A stretch of DNA of 64,000 nt from Roseiarcus sp963709185. GTDB lineage: Bacteria; Pseudomonadota; Alphaproteobacteria; Rhizobiales; Beijerinckiaceae. Where the stretch lies: NCBI GenBank assembly GCA_963709185.1, contig CAVPVQ010000017.1:25608-89607 (forward strand). Direction: 5' to 3'. The notes under the pieces are model-generated. The model saw nothing but the letters and a program-made list of their open reading frames with translations. It was not told where the DNA came from and did no database searches. Shown in pieces: positions 56,791-64,000 of the stretch; positions within the stretch are counted from its first letter, which is position 1, and each line of letters begins with the position of its first letter. The translations under genes and the position numbers were made by a program.

Positions 56791-57204
56791 TCACGCCAGC
56801 GCGAAGCGGATGTCCTGCGCGCCTTCCCACAAGGTCATCTTGCCGAGCCTGGCGAGGTTTTCGAGGCCCGAGGTCAGCGTGATGAAATGGTTGCCGGCGA
56901 GTTGCCCGACCTTGGAGGCGAAGCGGACGCCGCCATAGGCGAGCAGAATCTCGGTCTCGCTGACGCCGCCGGGATAGAGCAGGAACTGGCCGGGCGCGGG
57001 AAAGCTGGTGTGGTTCTCGTAGCCGACCTTGAAATCATAGTCGCCGAGCGGAATCCACACGCCTTCGCCGCTCCAGCGGACATGGACCACCTTGCTCTCG
57101 AACGGCAGTCTGGCGAGGAACGATTCGCAGGTCTTCGGCGCGTCGGCGGTCTCCAGCCTGGCGTCGAACACATAGGGTCCCGCGGTGATTTTCAGGGCCG
57201 TCAT
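56791..57204 (-). CDS. DUF3830-family (cyclophilin-like fold) protein
   Basis: A 137-residue protein: ETADAPKTCESFLARLPFES, HVRWSGEGVWIPLG, FPAPGQFLLYPGG and LAYGGVRFASKVGQ are landmarks of DUF3830, a small cyclophilin-like family of unknown function often found with catabolic or amino-acid genes. AGGAG lies upstream of ATG 57204. It is the first gene of the pair with the decarboxylase. Confidence 0.78.
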   Translation of the reverse strand: MTALKITAGPYVFDARLETADAPKTCESFLARLPFESKVVHVRWSGEGVWIPLGDYDFKVGYENHTSFPAPGQFLLYPGGVSETEILLAYGGVRFASKVGQLAGNHFITLTSGLENLARLGKMTLWEGAQDIRFALA

Positions 57205-57533
57205 CGGCGTTGCTCCTCCCGTTCGGCGCGACCGGCCTCAGCCCCCGCCAGTTCACCGCGGCGCGCCGTCTCTTCCCTAACCTGCGCCGCGGCCGGCGAA
57301 AAGAGGACAAGCGGCGCGGCCCGGCGCCGGAGGTGACTTTTGTCGCGCGACCCGTGAGCCGCGGCCGGACCCCGGCGTCGATCCGATTGCGACATTCCGC
57401 CCCCGGGCGGCGCCTGGCCGGGCGGCGACAGAGGCGGGCTGTCCGAAATCCCTTAAGCCGCTCGTAACGACAATACACGTATGACGTGTATCATTATTAT
57501 ATATGCTCTCAATACGCGCTGCCGGCCGAGCAA
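57205..57533. other. Divergent intergenic region before the PAP2 gene
   Basis: About 329 bp. The left two thirds are GC-rich with no gene; the right end turns AT-rich and holds a perfect palindrome (57473-57491) and a TATTATATAT stretch that could be a -10 region. Confidence 0.5.
57473..57491. promoter_or_regulatory. Palindrome ATACACGT-ATG-ACGTGTAT, candidate operator
   Basis: Perfect 8-bp arms around a 3-bp centre, 42 bp upstream of the chosen ATG of the PAP2-type gene and just before an AT-rich -10-like stretch. The size and symmetry fit a TetR-, GntR- or LuxR-type dimer site. No cognate regulator is adjacent. Confidence 0.5.
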
Positions 57534-58799
57534 ATGAACCTCTCGAATTCCGCCTGCTGCCGCGCCTTTGCCGCCGTGGCCGTGGTTCTGGTCGTCGTGG
57601 CTCAAATTCTCTCGCCCGCCGACAGCGACACGGCGCCCTCGCGGCTGCTGATGCGTTTCTTCTATTTCCCGGCCGGCTGGAGCGTTTCGATCTTTCTGCT
57701 GATCGTCCTGTCGACGCAAGAGCGCGCCAAGTTGTTGGGCTGGATGCTGGCCTGCGCCGGCGCCGGCGGCCTGGCGAGCGCGATGTGGGAAGGCTCCGCC
57801 GATGGGCTGCTGCGCGGCCTTGTCGGCGGCGCCGGGCTCTCGCCCTATCTGTTCGCGCTTCGTCGCATCGGCGCGAATTCAGGAATGGAGAGGAGCCGGT
57901 GGATCGACCTTCTCGCGGTCGCTTCGCTCATCCACATTTCCGCCCTCGCGATCCCCTTCTTTCGCGACCAAACCGCCCGCTGGCTTCCGACCATCGTCGA
58001 TCTGCCTATTGCAAGGCTCGACGAAGCTTTTGGCGCGCAACCGTCCGCCGCGATGGCGGAAATCTTCGCCGCATTGCCCGCGCTGCACAGTCTTTCCCTG
58101 GCCGCCTACGCCTTCGTGCAGCTCCCGATTGTCGTGGTCGCGGCTGTCCACTGGAAGACAAAGGACCCGGCGGACGTCTCGATCCTGCCGGCCTTCATCA
58201 TCGGCTCGATGATCGGGTTCGCCTGCTACTGGCTGACCCCGGCGATCGGGCCGAGGGCGTATTTCGGCGCCGACTTCCCGCTCGCCCATGCGACCGCCGG
58301 CTATCTCGCCAATCTGCCGGTGTTTGATTTCGATCCCGGTCATCCCCGCAATGCGATGCCGTCGATGCATATCTCATGGGCCGCGCTGGTGTTTCTCTAC
58401 ACCCGCGGCTTTCCGATGTGGGCGCGGTTCTACGCCGGCGCCTTCACGTTGCTGACCGCTTGCGCGACGCTTGGGCTCGGCGAGCACTACCTCATGGACC
58501 TGGTGGTCGCAGCGCCGCTGGTTCTCCTGGTGAGGGCCCTGTGCGCGACGCGATTGAGCCGGGCGGACGGGGCGAGATTGAGAAGCGCCGCCGCGGGGCT
58601 CGCGCTGCTGGCGTTCTGGATCGCGGCGATCCGCATCGGACTGTCGTTCGCGCCGCCGATGGCGCTCATCCTGATCGCGCTCACCGTCGGCGCGTCCGCG
58701 CTGCTCGAACACGCGCTGGCCTGCGCCGAGAATGTCCATGCGCGCCCGAAGATTGTCCCCGCGCCGGAATCTGCCGGCGTGTTGATATCATTGCGATAA
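57534..58799 (+). CDS. PAP2-superfamily membrane protein (Aur1/Ipt1-like phosphatase domain)
   Basis: About 421 residues and about ten hydrophobic segments. The phosphatase motifs are in the C-terminal half: NAMPSMHISWAALVFLY (P-S-x-H) and TLGLGEHYLMDLVVA (G-x-x-H-x3-D). This is the membrane phosphatase/phosphotransferase arrangement that works on lipid phosphates such as undecaprenyl or inositol phospholipids. The N-terminal about 190 residues are extra membrane segments of unknown role. ATG 57534 has a weak ribosome site; GTG 57486 is an alternative. Confidence 0.8.
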   Translation: MNLSNSACCRAFAAVAVVLVVVAQILSPADSDTAPSRLLMRFFYFPAGWSVSIFLLIVLSTQERAKLLGWMLACAGAGGLASAMWEGSADGLLRGLVGGAGLSPYLFALRRIGANSGMERSRWIDLLAVASLIHISALAIPFFRDQTARWLPTIVDLPIARLDEAFGAQPSAAMAEIFAALPALHSLSLAAYAFVQLPIVVVAAVHWKTKDPADVSILPAFIIGSMIGFACYWLTPAIGPRAYFGADFPLAHATAGYLANLPVFDFDPGHPRNAMPSMHISWAALVFLYTRGFPMWARFYAGAFTLLTACATLGLGEHYLMDLVVAAPLVLLVRALCATRLSRADGARLRSAAAGLALLAFWIAAIRIGLSFAPPMALILIALTVGASALLEHALACAENVHARPKIVPAPESAGVLISLR

Positions 58800-59128
58800 T
58801 ATCGGCGCCCCGGCCGAACCGCCAGACAATCCGGACCCTCCGCCGGCGTCGGAACAAGGCGTTTGCGTCGTCTGACCGGGCGAGCCGTTGAGGGCGCTTT
58901 CTTCGCCGAATCCCGTGCTGAATCAACGCCTTGCGTTACGCAAGGTGATCATGACGATATACTTTGCGTTTACCAGGCGTAACTGAAATCGCGATACCCC
59001 CGACTGTACGCGATCGGATTAACCGTGGGGCAACAGCAAGGCGTCAATGTCCCAGACATTTCAACGCGCGAGGAAGCGGCTCAACCGGGCCAACCTTCCT
59101 CAACGGGGGATCGCGCGTCTCCAACGGC
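58800..59128. other. Intergenic region before the acyltransferase
   Basis: About 329 bp with no coding pattern. It holds a 17-bp palindrome at 58929-58945 and further TTTGCGTT/GCGTAAC sequence to about 58982, likely regulatory. Confidence 0.4.
58929..58945. promoter_or_regulatory. Palindrome CCTTGCG-TTA-CGCAAGG, candidate operator
   Basis: Perfect 7-bp arms with a TTA centre. A related half-site (TTTGCGTT) lies about 30 bp downstream. Located 184 bp upstream of the chosen acyltransferase start. Confidence 0.4.
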
Positions 59129-60346
59129 ATGTCGCGTCATGCTTCAGCGAGGACAGGACGAATACCGCAACTCCCGGTGGCCAACTTGCAGTCCTACCCA
59201 CTCAACCTGACTTCACGAGGCGGCGCGCGGGCCTTTGTGACTCTGGACGGCCTGCGCGGGATCGCCGCGCTGGCGATCGCCGCGCGCCACGCGCCGTTCC
59301 TGTGGCCGGCGGGATACCCGACCGGCGTCATGCAGAAGAGCTATCTGGCGGTGGACTTCTTCTTCGTCCTCAGCGGATTCGTGCTCTCGCACGCCTATTC
59401 CTCGCGATTCGAGACCGGATTGACGGTGCGCCAATTTATGATCGCGCGCCTGGTGCGCGTCTATCCCCTGTATTTTCTCGCGTTCATCTATTCGACTTTC
59501 ATCGCGGTCAATCAGTTCATCTTTAACAACACCAACGTGTGGACGGTCATTCTCGATCCGCTGTTCGCCATTCTGTTCATCCCGACGCCGCTGAGGCAGC
59601 AATTGTTCCCGATGAATCACCCGGCATGGTCGCTGTTCTTCGAGCTTGCGGCCAACGCCGTATTCGGCTGGATCGGCAAGCGGCTCAACGCATGGGTGTT
59701 GGCCGCCATTCTCGCTCCGGCCGCGCTTGTCCTGGTGGCGACGGTTTCGTTCGGCAGGCTCGGCTTTGGCTTGATGAGCGGAGCGATGGACGCGGGCTTC
59801 GACTGGCCGTCGTTCGGCGCCGGGCTGGTCCGCGTCGCCTATTCGTTTTTCGCCGGCGCGCTGGTCTATCGATTGTGGAAAACCGCCCCGCGCGGATGGG
59901 AGCTGCCGCCGGTCGCGCTGGTCGCCGCGCTGTGTGCGATCCTCGCGGCATGTCCAAGCCCGCAATATCAGTCGGCGTTCGACCTCGCGGCGACCCTGCT
60001 GGTGTTCCCCGCGCTGGTTTTCCTGGGCGCCCGCAGCAAGCCGGGCCGGCATGCCGCGCGCCTGTACGCGTGGCTCGGCGGCATTTCCTACGGGGTCTAT
60101 GTGCTGCAGGCGCCGGTGTTCGGCTACGCGCATGCGATCGCCGTAAAGCTTGGCGGGCGCTTCGGCAATCTCTCGCTGTTCTGGGCGGCGATGAGCCTGC
60201 TGCTGCTGGTCGCGGTCGCGGCGGTCGCCGATGATTGCTTCGACCGGCCGATCCGCCGCGACCTGACGAAATTCTTTGGCCGGCCGGAGCGTCGCCCCCA
60301 AGAGCGCGAACCTGTCCTTGGCGAGCGCTATCAGGCCCAATCATAG
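59129..60346 (+). CDS. Acyltransferase family 3 membrane protein (OafA/NodX-like)
   Basis: About 405 residues with about ten membrane segments. LDGLRGIAALAIAARHA at the start of the first helix holds the R and the catalytic-type His of acyltransferase-3 proteins, and FFFVLSGFVLSHAY follows. The family O-acetylates or O-acylates sugars of lipopolysaccharide, capsule or exopolysaccharide in the inner membrane. The start is uncertain: ATG 59129 gives an about 30-residue tail before the domain; GTG/TTG starts near 59176-59187 are closer. Perhaps linked to the surface polysaccharide of the left half. Confidence 0.82.
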   Translation: MSRHASARTGRIPQLPVANLQSYPLNLTSRGGARAFVTLDGLRGIAALAIAARHAPFLWPAGYPTGVMQKSYLAVDFFFVLSGFVLSHAYSSRFETGLTVRQFMIARLVRVYPLYFLAFIYSTFIAVNQFIFNNTNVWTVILDPLFAILFIPTPLRQQLFPMNHPAWSLFFELAANAVFGWIGKRLNAWVLAAILAPAALVLVATVSFGRLGFGLMSGAMDAGFDWPSFGAGLVRVAYSFFAGALVYRLWKTAPRGWELPPVALVAALCAILAACPSPQYQSAFDLAATLLVFPALVFLGARSKPGRHAARLYAWLGGISYGVYVLQAPVFGYAHAIAVKLGGRFGNLSLFWAAMSLLLLVAVAAVADDCFDRPIRRDLTKFFGRPERRPQEREPVLGERYQAQS

Positions 60347-60427
60347 TTCGCTGAAATCGGCGCCGCGTCGCGGCTGCGAGAACGCGCGAATTGGCGCTCG
60401 ACAGGCGCGGGCGGGCACAAAAATAAA

Positions 60428-60454
60428 GGCGCGCCCCGATTTCCGGGGCGCGCC
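60428..60454 (-). terminator. Rho-independent terminator of the pilin gene
   Basis: GGCGCGCCCCG and CGGGGCGCGCC form an 11-bp stem with a short loop. On the minus strand it is followed by TTTATTTTT, a good terminator 46 bp past the pilin stop codon. Confidence 0.85.
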
Positions 60455-60499
60455 GTTCGGCAGATGATCGATCGCCGTTAAATCACTTCCCGCGGCGGA

Positions 60500-60664
60500 T
60501 CACTTCAGGTTGCTGGAGACCTCGTTGAAAGTGTTCTGGAGCTGCGAGCCCAGCACCTGAAGCGAAACGATGATCGCGAGGGCGATCAGCGAGGCGATGA
60601 GAGTGTATTCGATCGCCGTGGCGCCGGCGTCGTTACGAATGAAATTCTCGACCGATTTGATCAT
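60500..60664 (-). CDS. flp: Flp-family type IVb pilin
   Basis: A 54-residue protein, MIKSVENFIRNDAGATAIEY then TLIASLIALAIIVSLQVLGS and a short polar end. It has the Flp hallmarks: short leader rich in charge, cleavage after Gly-Ala, Glu and Tyr in the GATAIEYTLIA block, and one hydrophobic helix. CpaA/TadV-type peptidase would cleave near residue 14. Tad pili mediate surface attachment. No tad/cpa genes follow, so the assembly machine is elsewhere. It has its own terminator and a CtrA-like box upstream, so it is a single-gene unit. Confidence 0.92.
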   Translation of the reverse strand: MIKSVENFIRNDAGATAIEYTLIASLIALAIIVSLQVLGSQLQNTFNEVSSNLK

Positions 60665-61063
60665 TGACGATCTCGTTCCCGTTGTGGATTGCGCGCCCGT
60701 CTGAACAAATTGTTTGCTCTTCGGATACGAAAAATTTACTTCCGGGAAATTTCCAGAATCTTAATTCAATCTTAGAGATTCGGGGGTATCGGCGATTCAA
60801 TTTGATTCGACCGCGGTAAGATTAATGGCGCTCGCGCGCCGGCCGACGGGTCCGCGCCGCCGGATCGCCCCTGGCGATCCGTCGAGACCCGGAGATAGCT
60901 GACAACACGGGGGCGGGGAGGGGCGACGGGAGGAGTCCGGGACCGGTGCGTCGCTCTGGCAAACGGTCGTTTGGCAGAATGACACACCCCACGGTGCGAC
61001 CGTCGCCCAAAGACATAAATTCAGAATGTTGATTTCGAGGGCGGGACGAAGCGGTTCGCGTCG
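60665..61063. other. Regulatory region of the pilin gene and flanking spacer
   Basis: About 399 bp. The 60700-60780 part is AT-rich and holds a CtrA-like site and the palindrome GGAAATTTCC (60745-60754). The right part, to the LysR stop, is GC-rich without a recognisable gene. Confidence 0.5.
60761..60775 (-). promoter_or_regulatory. Candidate CtrA-binding site upstream of flp
   Basis: TTAA-TTCAATC-TTAG on the plus strand (CTAA-N7-TTAA on the coding strand), one mismatch from the TTAA-N7-TTAA CtrA box. It lies about 97 bp upstream of the pilin start. In Caulobacter the pilin gene pilA is CtrA-controlled, which is the precedent. Confidence 0.5.
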
Positions 61064-61969
61064 CTATTCCAGATAGGGCGCGAGCACATTTTCGATCCAT
61101 TTCATGAACGCGCGGACTCGGCGCGACAGATTGCTCCGATGTGCTACGACAAGCGACACGGCGAGCGCCCGGCGACGAAAATCGGGAATGATCTCCACGA
61201 GCGCCCCACTCTCCAAGTATCGGCCAATCCCCAAAAGGGGCGCCTGAATCAGGCCAAGGCCGGCGAGGGCGGCGGCTTCGTAGGTCTGCGCGCTGTTGAC
61301 GTGCAGCGAGCCTGGCAACTGAAGCGTCGCGTAGCTGTCGCCGTCCGGATATTCCCATCCATGGGGTCTTGCGCCCAGCATCGTCGAAAAATGAATTGTC
61401 CGATGTTCCTGACGCTGGAGGTCTTCTAGCGATCGGGGGACGCCATAGCGCGCCAGGTAGGCGGGACTGGCGGCGTTGACCACCCGTAACTTGCCCAGCG
61501 GGCGGGCAATCAGCGTCTCGTCCCTTATGGGTCCAAGCCGCAACACACAGTCGAACCCCTCTTGAACCAGATCGACTTGCCGATCCGTGCTCGACAGTTC
61601 CAACTCCAACTCGGGATAGGTCGCCATGAAGGTCGGCAAGGCGGGCACGATCGTGGTGCGCGCCAGTTCGCTCGGCAGATCGACCCGCAAGCGCCCGCGA
61701 AGCGCCACGCGATCGCTTGCGAACATTGAGCGGAGATCATCAACGTCAGCAAGCAGATCGCGGGCGCGTGCGTGAAATGCGCGTCCGTCTTCCGTCAACT
61801 GCACGCTACGCGTCGTCCGGTGCAGAAGCCTGGCGCCGACATCTTCTTCCAGCTTCCGGACCGCCGTTGAGGCCCTTCCCTTCTGGATGCCCAGGCTCTC
61901 GGCTGCGCGGGTGAAGCTCCCCATTTCCGCGACCGTTATGAAAATGAGGATGGGTTCGAGATTCTGCAT
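61064..61969 (-). CDS. LysR-family transcriptional regulator
   Basis: A 301-residue LTTR: HTH in residues 6-65 (ITVAEMGSFTRAAESLGIQK, STAVRKLEEDVGARLLHRTT), then a substrate-binding domain (RLRVDLPSELA, FDCVLRLGP). It is divergent from the DoxX-like/NmrA pair, its probable targets, across a gap with a T-N11-A-type dyad. Oxidative or electrophile stress sensing would fit the NmrA-like product, but that is inference. Confidence 0.9.
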   Translation of the reverse strand: MQNLEPILIFITVAEMGSFTRAAESLGIQKGRASTAVRKLEEDVGARLLHRTTRSVQLTEDGRAFHARARDLLADVDDLRSMFASDRVALRGRLRVDLPSELARTTIVPALPTFMATYPELELELSSTDRQVDLVQEGFDCVLRLGPIRDETLIARPLGKLRVVNAASPAYLARYGVPRSLEDLQRQEHRTIHFSTMLGARPHGWEYPDGDSYATLQLPGSLHVNSAQTYEAAALAGLGLIQAPLLGIGRYLESGALVEIIPDFRRRALAVSLVVAHRSNLSRRVRAFMKWIENVLAPYLE

Positions 61970-62014
61970 TTTTGCGCGTCGGTATTGTTCGCAACAAAGA
62001 GAACAGTGAGTTCA

Positions 62015-62037
62015 TTTTATCGGTGTTTATCATAAAA
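62015..62037. promoter_or_regulatory. LysR-type operator-like dyad
   Basis: TTTTAT (62015-62020) and ATAAAA (62032-62037) are perfect inverted arms 11 bp apart, which fits the T-N11-A LysR box. It lies about 46 bp upstream of the LysR start and 52 bp upstream of the divergent gene. Confidence 0.5.
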
Positions 62038-62088
62038 GCGGGACACAGTAAGCTCTGAATATCGGATCCCCCCATAGGAGAATGGCAA

Positions 62089-62511
62089 GTGTCCCAAATT
62101 ATGAACCTGCATCACGCGCCGGAAACTATGACCTTGCATCGCGCCCTGTGGGTCGGCCGGACAATGAGTGCGTTTGTCGTTATCGCCCTGGTGGCGGACG
62201 GCGCTACTCAGCTTTTCGCGCCGGCGCAGATCGCGAGCACGTTGCAGGAAACCGGGTTTGCGATGGACCTGACCCGTGTCGTCGGTCCGATCATACTCGC
62301 CTGCGCCATCCTCTACGCCATCCCTGCCACCACCGTCCTCGGAGCGATCCTGGTGACGGGCTTTTTGGGAGGCGCCATCTGCGCCCATGTCCGCATCGGT
62401 GAATTGGGCTCGCCGCCGGAAATCATTTCCCTGCTTCTGGGCGCGATGACATGGGGCGCCCTCTACGCGCGCGATCCCCGTATCCGGGCCATTCTGCCGC
62501 TTATCCGTTGA
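62089..62511 (+). CDS. DoxX-like membrane protein
   Basis: 140 residues with four hydrophobic segments (about 27-45, 63-82, 85-102, 110-128). LALVADGATQLFAPAQIAST-like features place it with the DoxX-like family. GTG 62089 has GGAG eight bases upstream; ATG 62101 is an alternative. It is 45 bp upstream of the NmrA gene in the same operon and divergent from LysR. Confidence 0.75.
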   Translation: MSQIMNLHHAPETMTLHRALWVGRTMSAFVVIALVADGATQLFAPAQIASTLQETGFAMDLTRVVGPIILACAILYAIPATTVLGAILVTGFLGGAICAHVRIGELGSPPEIISLLLGAMTWGALYARDPRIRAILPLIR

Positions 62512-62556
62512 ACCAACAGGGGCAGTCCTCTGTCCCTCAAGATCAGGAGAAAACAC

Positions 62557-63429
62557 ATGTTTTTAGTCATGGGAATCACCGGAAAAGTGGGCCGCGCAAC
62601 GGCCGAACATCTGTTGGCGCACGGCAGGCAAGTCCGCGCGCTGGTCCGCGATCGCGAGAAGGCGTCAATCTGGGCGAACCGGGGGGTGGAACTGGTTGAC
62701 GGTGACTGGAACGATTCGGCAGCCATCGAGCGGGCGCTCAAAGGCGTCGAAGGCGCGTTTGTCATGTTGCCGGCCGTCTGGGCCCCCTCGCCCGATTACA
62801 AAGAAGCCAAGGGCGTGATTGCGACCTATGTCGAGGCGCTCACCAAGGCGCCGCCGCCGCGGGTGGCAGCGCTTTCGTCGATGGGCGCCAACAGGACCAG
62901 CGGGCTTGGGATGATCACGGCCTTGTCGCTTCTGGAGCAAGGGTTTCGCGACCTGACATCGCCCATCGCATTTGTGCGCGCAGGTGGATTCCTCGAAAAC
63001 TTCCTCTACGGCTTGCAGGTCGCCCAGGGCGGAACGCTGCCGGTCTACTACAATCCGACAAACCGGAAATCGACCATGGTCGCGACGAACGACATCGGCG
63101 CGGAGGTCGCGACCCTGTTGACCGGGCCAGCGTGGTCAGGGCGGCGCGTCGTCGAGCTCGGTTCGATGGTCACCGCGGATGAAGTCGCGGAGCAATTGGG
63201 TGAAGTCCTGAATCTCGACGTGAAAGCCTTTGCAGTCCCGCGTGCAGGGTGGGCGGCAGCGTTCGAGCAGTTCGGCATCCCGAAGGGCCATACCGGACCT
63301 GCCGAAGCAATGTTTGAGGCCGTGAATGCAGGATGGATGGACCTCGGAGTTGAGGGGACGGAGCAAGTAGCGGGTACGACGTCCGCACGCGACGTCTTCG
63401 CGGCGGCCCGGAAAGCCGTGACGGCGTGA
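62557..63429 (+). CDS. NmrA-like NAD(P)-binding protein (atypical SDR)
   Basis: A 290-residue protein: FLVMGITGKVGRATAEHL is the G-x-x-G-x-x-G dinucleotide motif, RALVRDREKA the NADP-preferring step, then ELVDGDWNDSAAIERAL and GAFVMLPAV. The family includes NmrA, HSCARG and the quinone reductase QorB/YtfG. A redox sensor or quinone/enone reductase role is likely. GGAG stands before the ATG. Same operon as the DoxX-like gene, under the divergent LysR. Confidence 0.85.
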   Translation: MFLVMGITGKVGRATAEHLLAHGRQVRALVRDREKASIWANRGVELVDGDWNDSAAIERALKGVEGAFVMLPAVWAPSPDYKEAKGVIATYVEALTKAPPPRVAALSSMGANRTSGLGMITALSLLEQGFRDLTSPIAFVRAGGFLENFLYGLQVAQGGTLPVYYNPTNRKSTMVATNDIGAEVATLLTGPAWSGRRVVELGSMVTADEVAEQLGEVLNLDVKAFAVPRAGWAAAFEQFGIPKGHTGPAEAMFEAVNAGWMDLGVEGTEQVAGTTSARDVFAAARKAVTA

Positions 63430-63848
63430 ACCGCGAGGTTCACACCAATGAAGATCGTGATCGCCAGTACCGCGACATCGTTGAGACCGGCAACGAGCTG
63501 GCGCTTCAAGAACCGCGCCTAGCGTTGCCGCGCTCGCCCCGGCTGCGCAATTCCGACCAGTTGCGCCGGGGCGAGCGCTACCACTCCTGCCCGCGATAAC
63601 ATCGGGGTCCCTTTTGGGTGAAAGCCCAGGGTCCCGTTTCGACGTTCATTGACAGCCGAAAATCAACGAAGCTCCGCCCAAACGGCCCGAGGGATCGGAT
63701 CACCCATTCGAATTCCGCTCAGCGCCGCGGCCCTCCCGCCCGCTGTCGCCAGGGCCGCGGGGGGACGGCCAATCACGCTCGGCCTTCGGCCGCGATCTGC
63801 ACGCGGTCGGGATTGGGCCTTTGCCGAGCCTCAGGGAATGAAAATATT
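63430..63848. other. Intergenic region between the NmrA gene and tRNA-Pro
   Basis: About 419 bp with no convincing gene. It contains one strong inverted repeat (63531-63577). The remainder shows nothing recognisable. Confidence 0.5.
63531..63577. repeat. Long GC-rich inverted repeat
   Basis: CGCTCGCCCCGG plus GCGCAA on the left pairs with TTGCGC plus CCGGGGCGAGCG on the right, about 17 bp of pairing interrupted by two bases, around a 10-nt loop. It lies 102 bp after the NmrA stop codon. No T-run follows; it could be a Rho-assisted stop or a REP-like element. Confidence 0.6.
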
Positions 63849-63925
63849 TGGTCGGAGTGAGAGGATTCGAACCTCCGACCCCCTCGTCCCGAACGAGGTG
63901 CGCTACCAGACTGCGCTACACTCCG
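63849..63925 (-). tRNA. tRNA-Pro (CGG)
   Basis: A full cloverleaf on the minus strand: acceptor CGGAGTG pairs with CACTCCG, a D arm AGCGCAGTCTGGTAGCGC, an anticodon stem CCTCG/CGAGG around loop TTCGGGA (anticodon CGG, reads CCG), and T arm GGAGGTTCGAATCCTC. The discriminator base A is followed by an encoded CCA (63849-63851). 77 nt with CCA. Confidence 0.96.
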
Positions 63926-64000
63926 ACTGCGTCGCTTTCTGAAACGCGGCGACGACGGCGTTATAGAGGCGCTTCCGGACCGGCGCAAGCGCGCCGAGCG

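Overview
The window is about 64 kb of GC-rich DNA with densely packed genes. It looks like an alphaproteobacterial chromosome, probably Hyphomicrobiales (Beijerinckiaceae/Methylocystaceae-like); that placement is inference. The support is the cysteine-poor alphaproteobacterial form of DksA, a PqqA peptide with a SoxYZ-like quinoprotein carrier, a Flp pilin preceded by a CtrA-like box, and many GTG/TTG starts. No phage, CRISPR array or rRNA operon is present. One tRNA (Pro, CGG) lies at the right edge.

Layout. (1) 1-17.4 kb is a surface-polysaccharide locus: a sulfotransferase-like fragment, a GH5 glycosidase, three GT4 glycosyltransferases, two divergent KpsE-type co-polymerases, KpsT and KpsM, an unknown protein, an FkbM methyltransferase, a TPR-glycosyltransferase, and an AT-richer end with a GT8-like/DUF4214 protein and a methyltransferase. 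(2) 18.0-20.0 kb holds accessory genes for PQQ-dependent periplasmic oxidation (pqqA, SoxYZ-like carrier, small Cys protein, cytochrome c). (3) 20.2-24.8 kb holds a miscellany: esterase, DUF1488, tandem PilZ, MHS-family MFS transporter and GST. (4) 25.1-39.2 kb is a catabolic island. It has an Rbs-type ABC importer with two paralogous binding proteins whose upstream leaders are also duplicated, a cyclase-family hydrolase, a TPP enzyme, a PRISE-like reductase, an amidohydrolase, a GntR/FCD regulator, an SDR, a SnoaL-like protein, a MetE-like methyltransferase and a deacetylase. (5) 39.5-42.3 kb has a LysR/esterase pair and a DoxX-like protein. (6) 42.3-51.2 kb is a second sugar-uptake island: two permeases, ATPase, binding protein, TIM-barrel isomerase and two Gfo/Idh/MocA oxidoreductases, interrupted by a DUF6980 gene and an IS5-family remnant. 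(7) 51.4-57.2 kb has PduO, FAH hydrolase and AnmK in a tight operon, then a DUF188 protein, DksA, an aromatic-L-amino-acid-decarboxylase-like enzyme and DUF3830. (8) 57.5-64 kb has a PAP2-type membrane protein, an acyltransferase-3, a Flp pilin, a LysR regulator with divergent DoxX-like and NmrA genes, and tRNA-Pro.

A striking property is the number of single-base frame breaks. At least eleven genes (12 indels) are intact except for one or two one-base indels, several in G/C homopolymers. In each case coding similarity continues in the new frame. This pattern suggests base-calling errors in a draft assembly more than true decay, and the affected genes are marked.

The best candidates for something undescribed are the GntR-linked island at 25-39 kb with its duplicated binding protein and leader, the small leader-ORF module at 1.9-2.1 kb, and the unknown proteins and domains in the polysaccharide locus.
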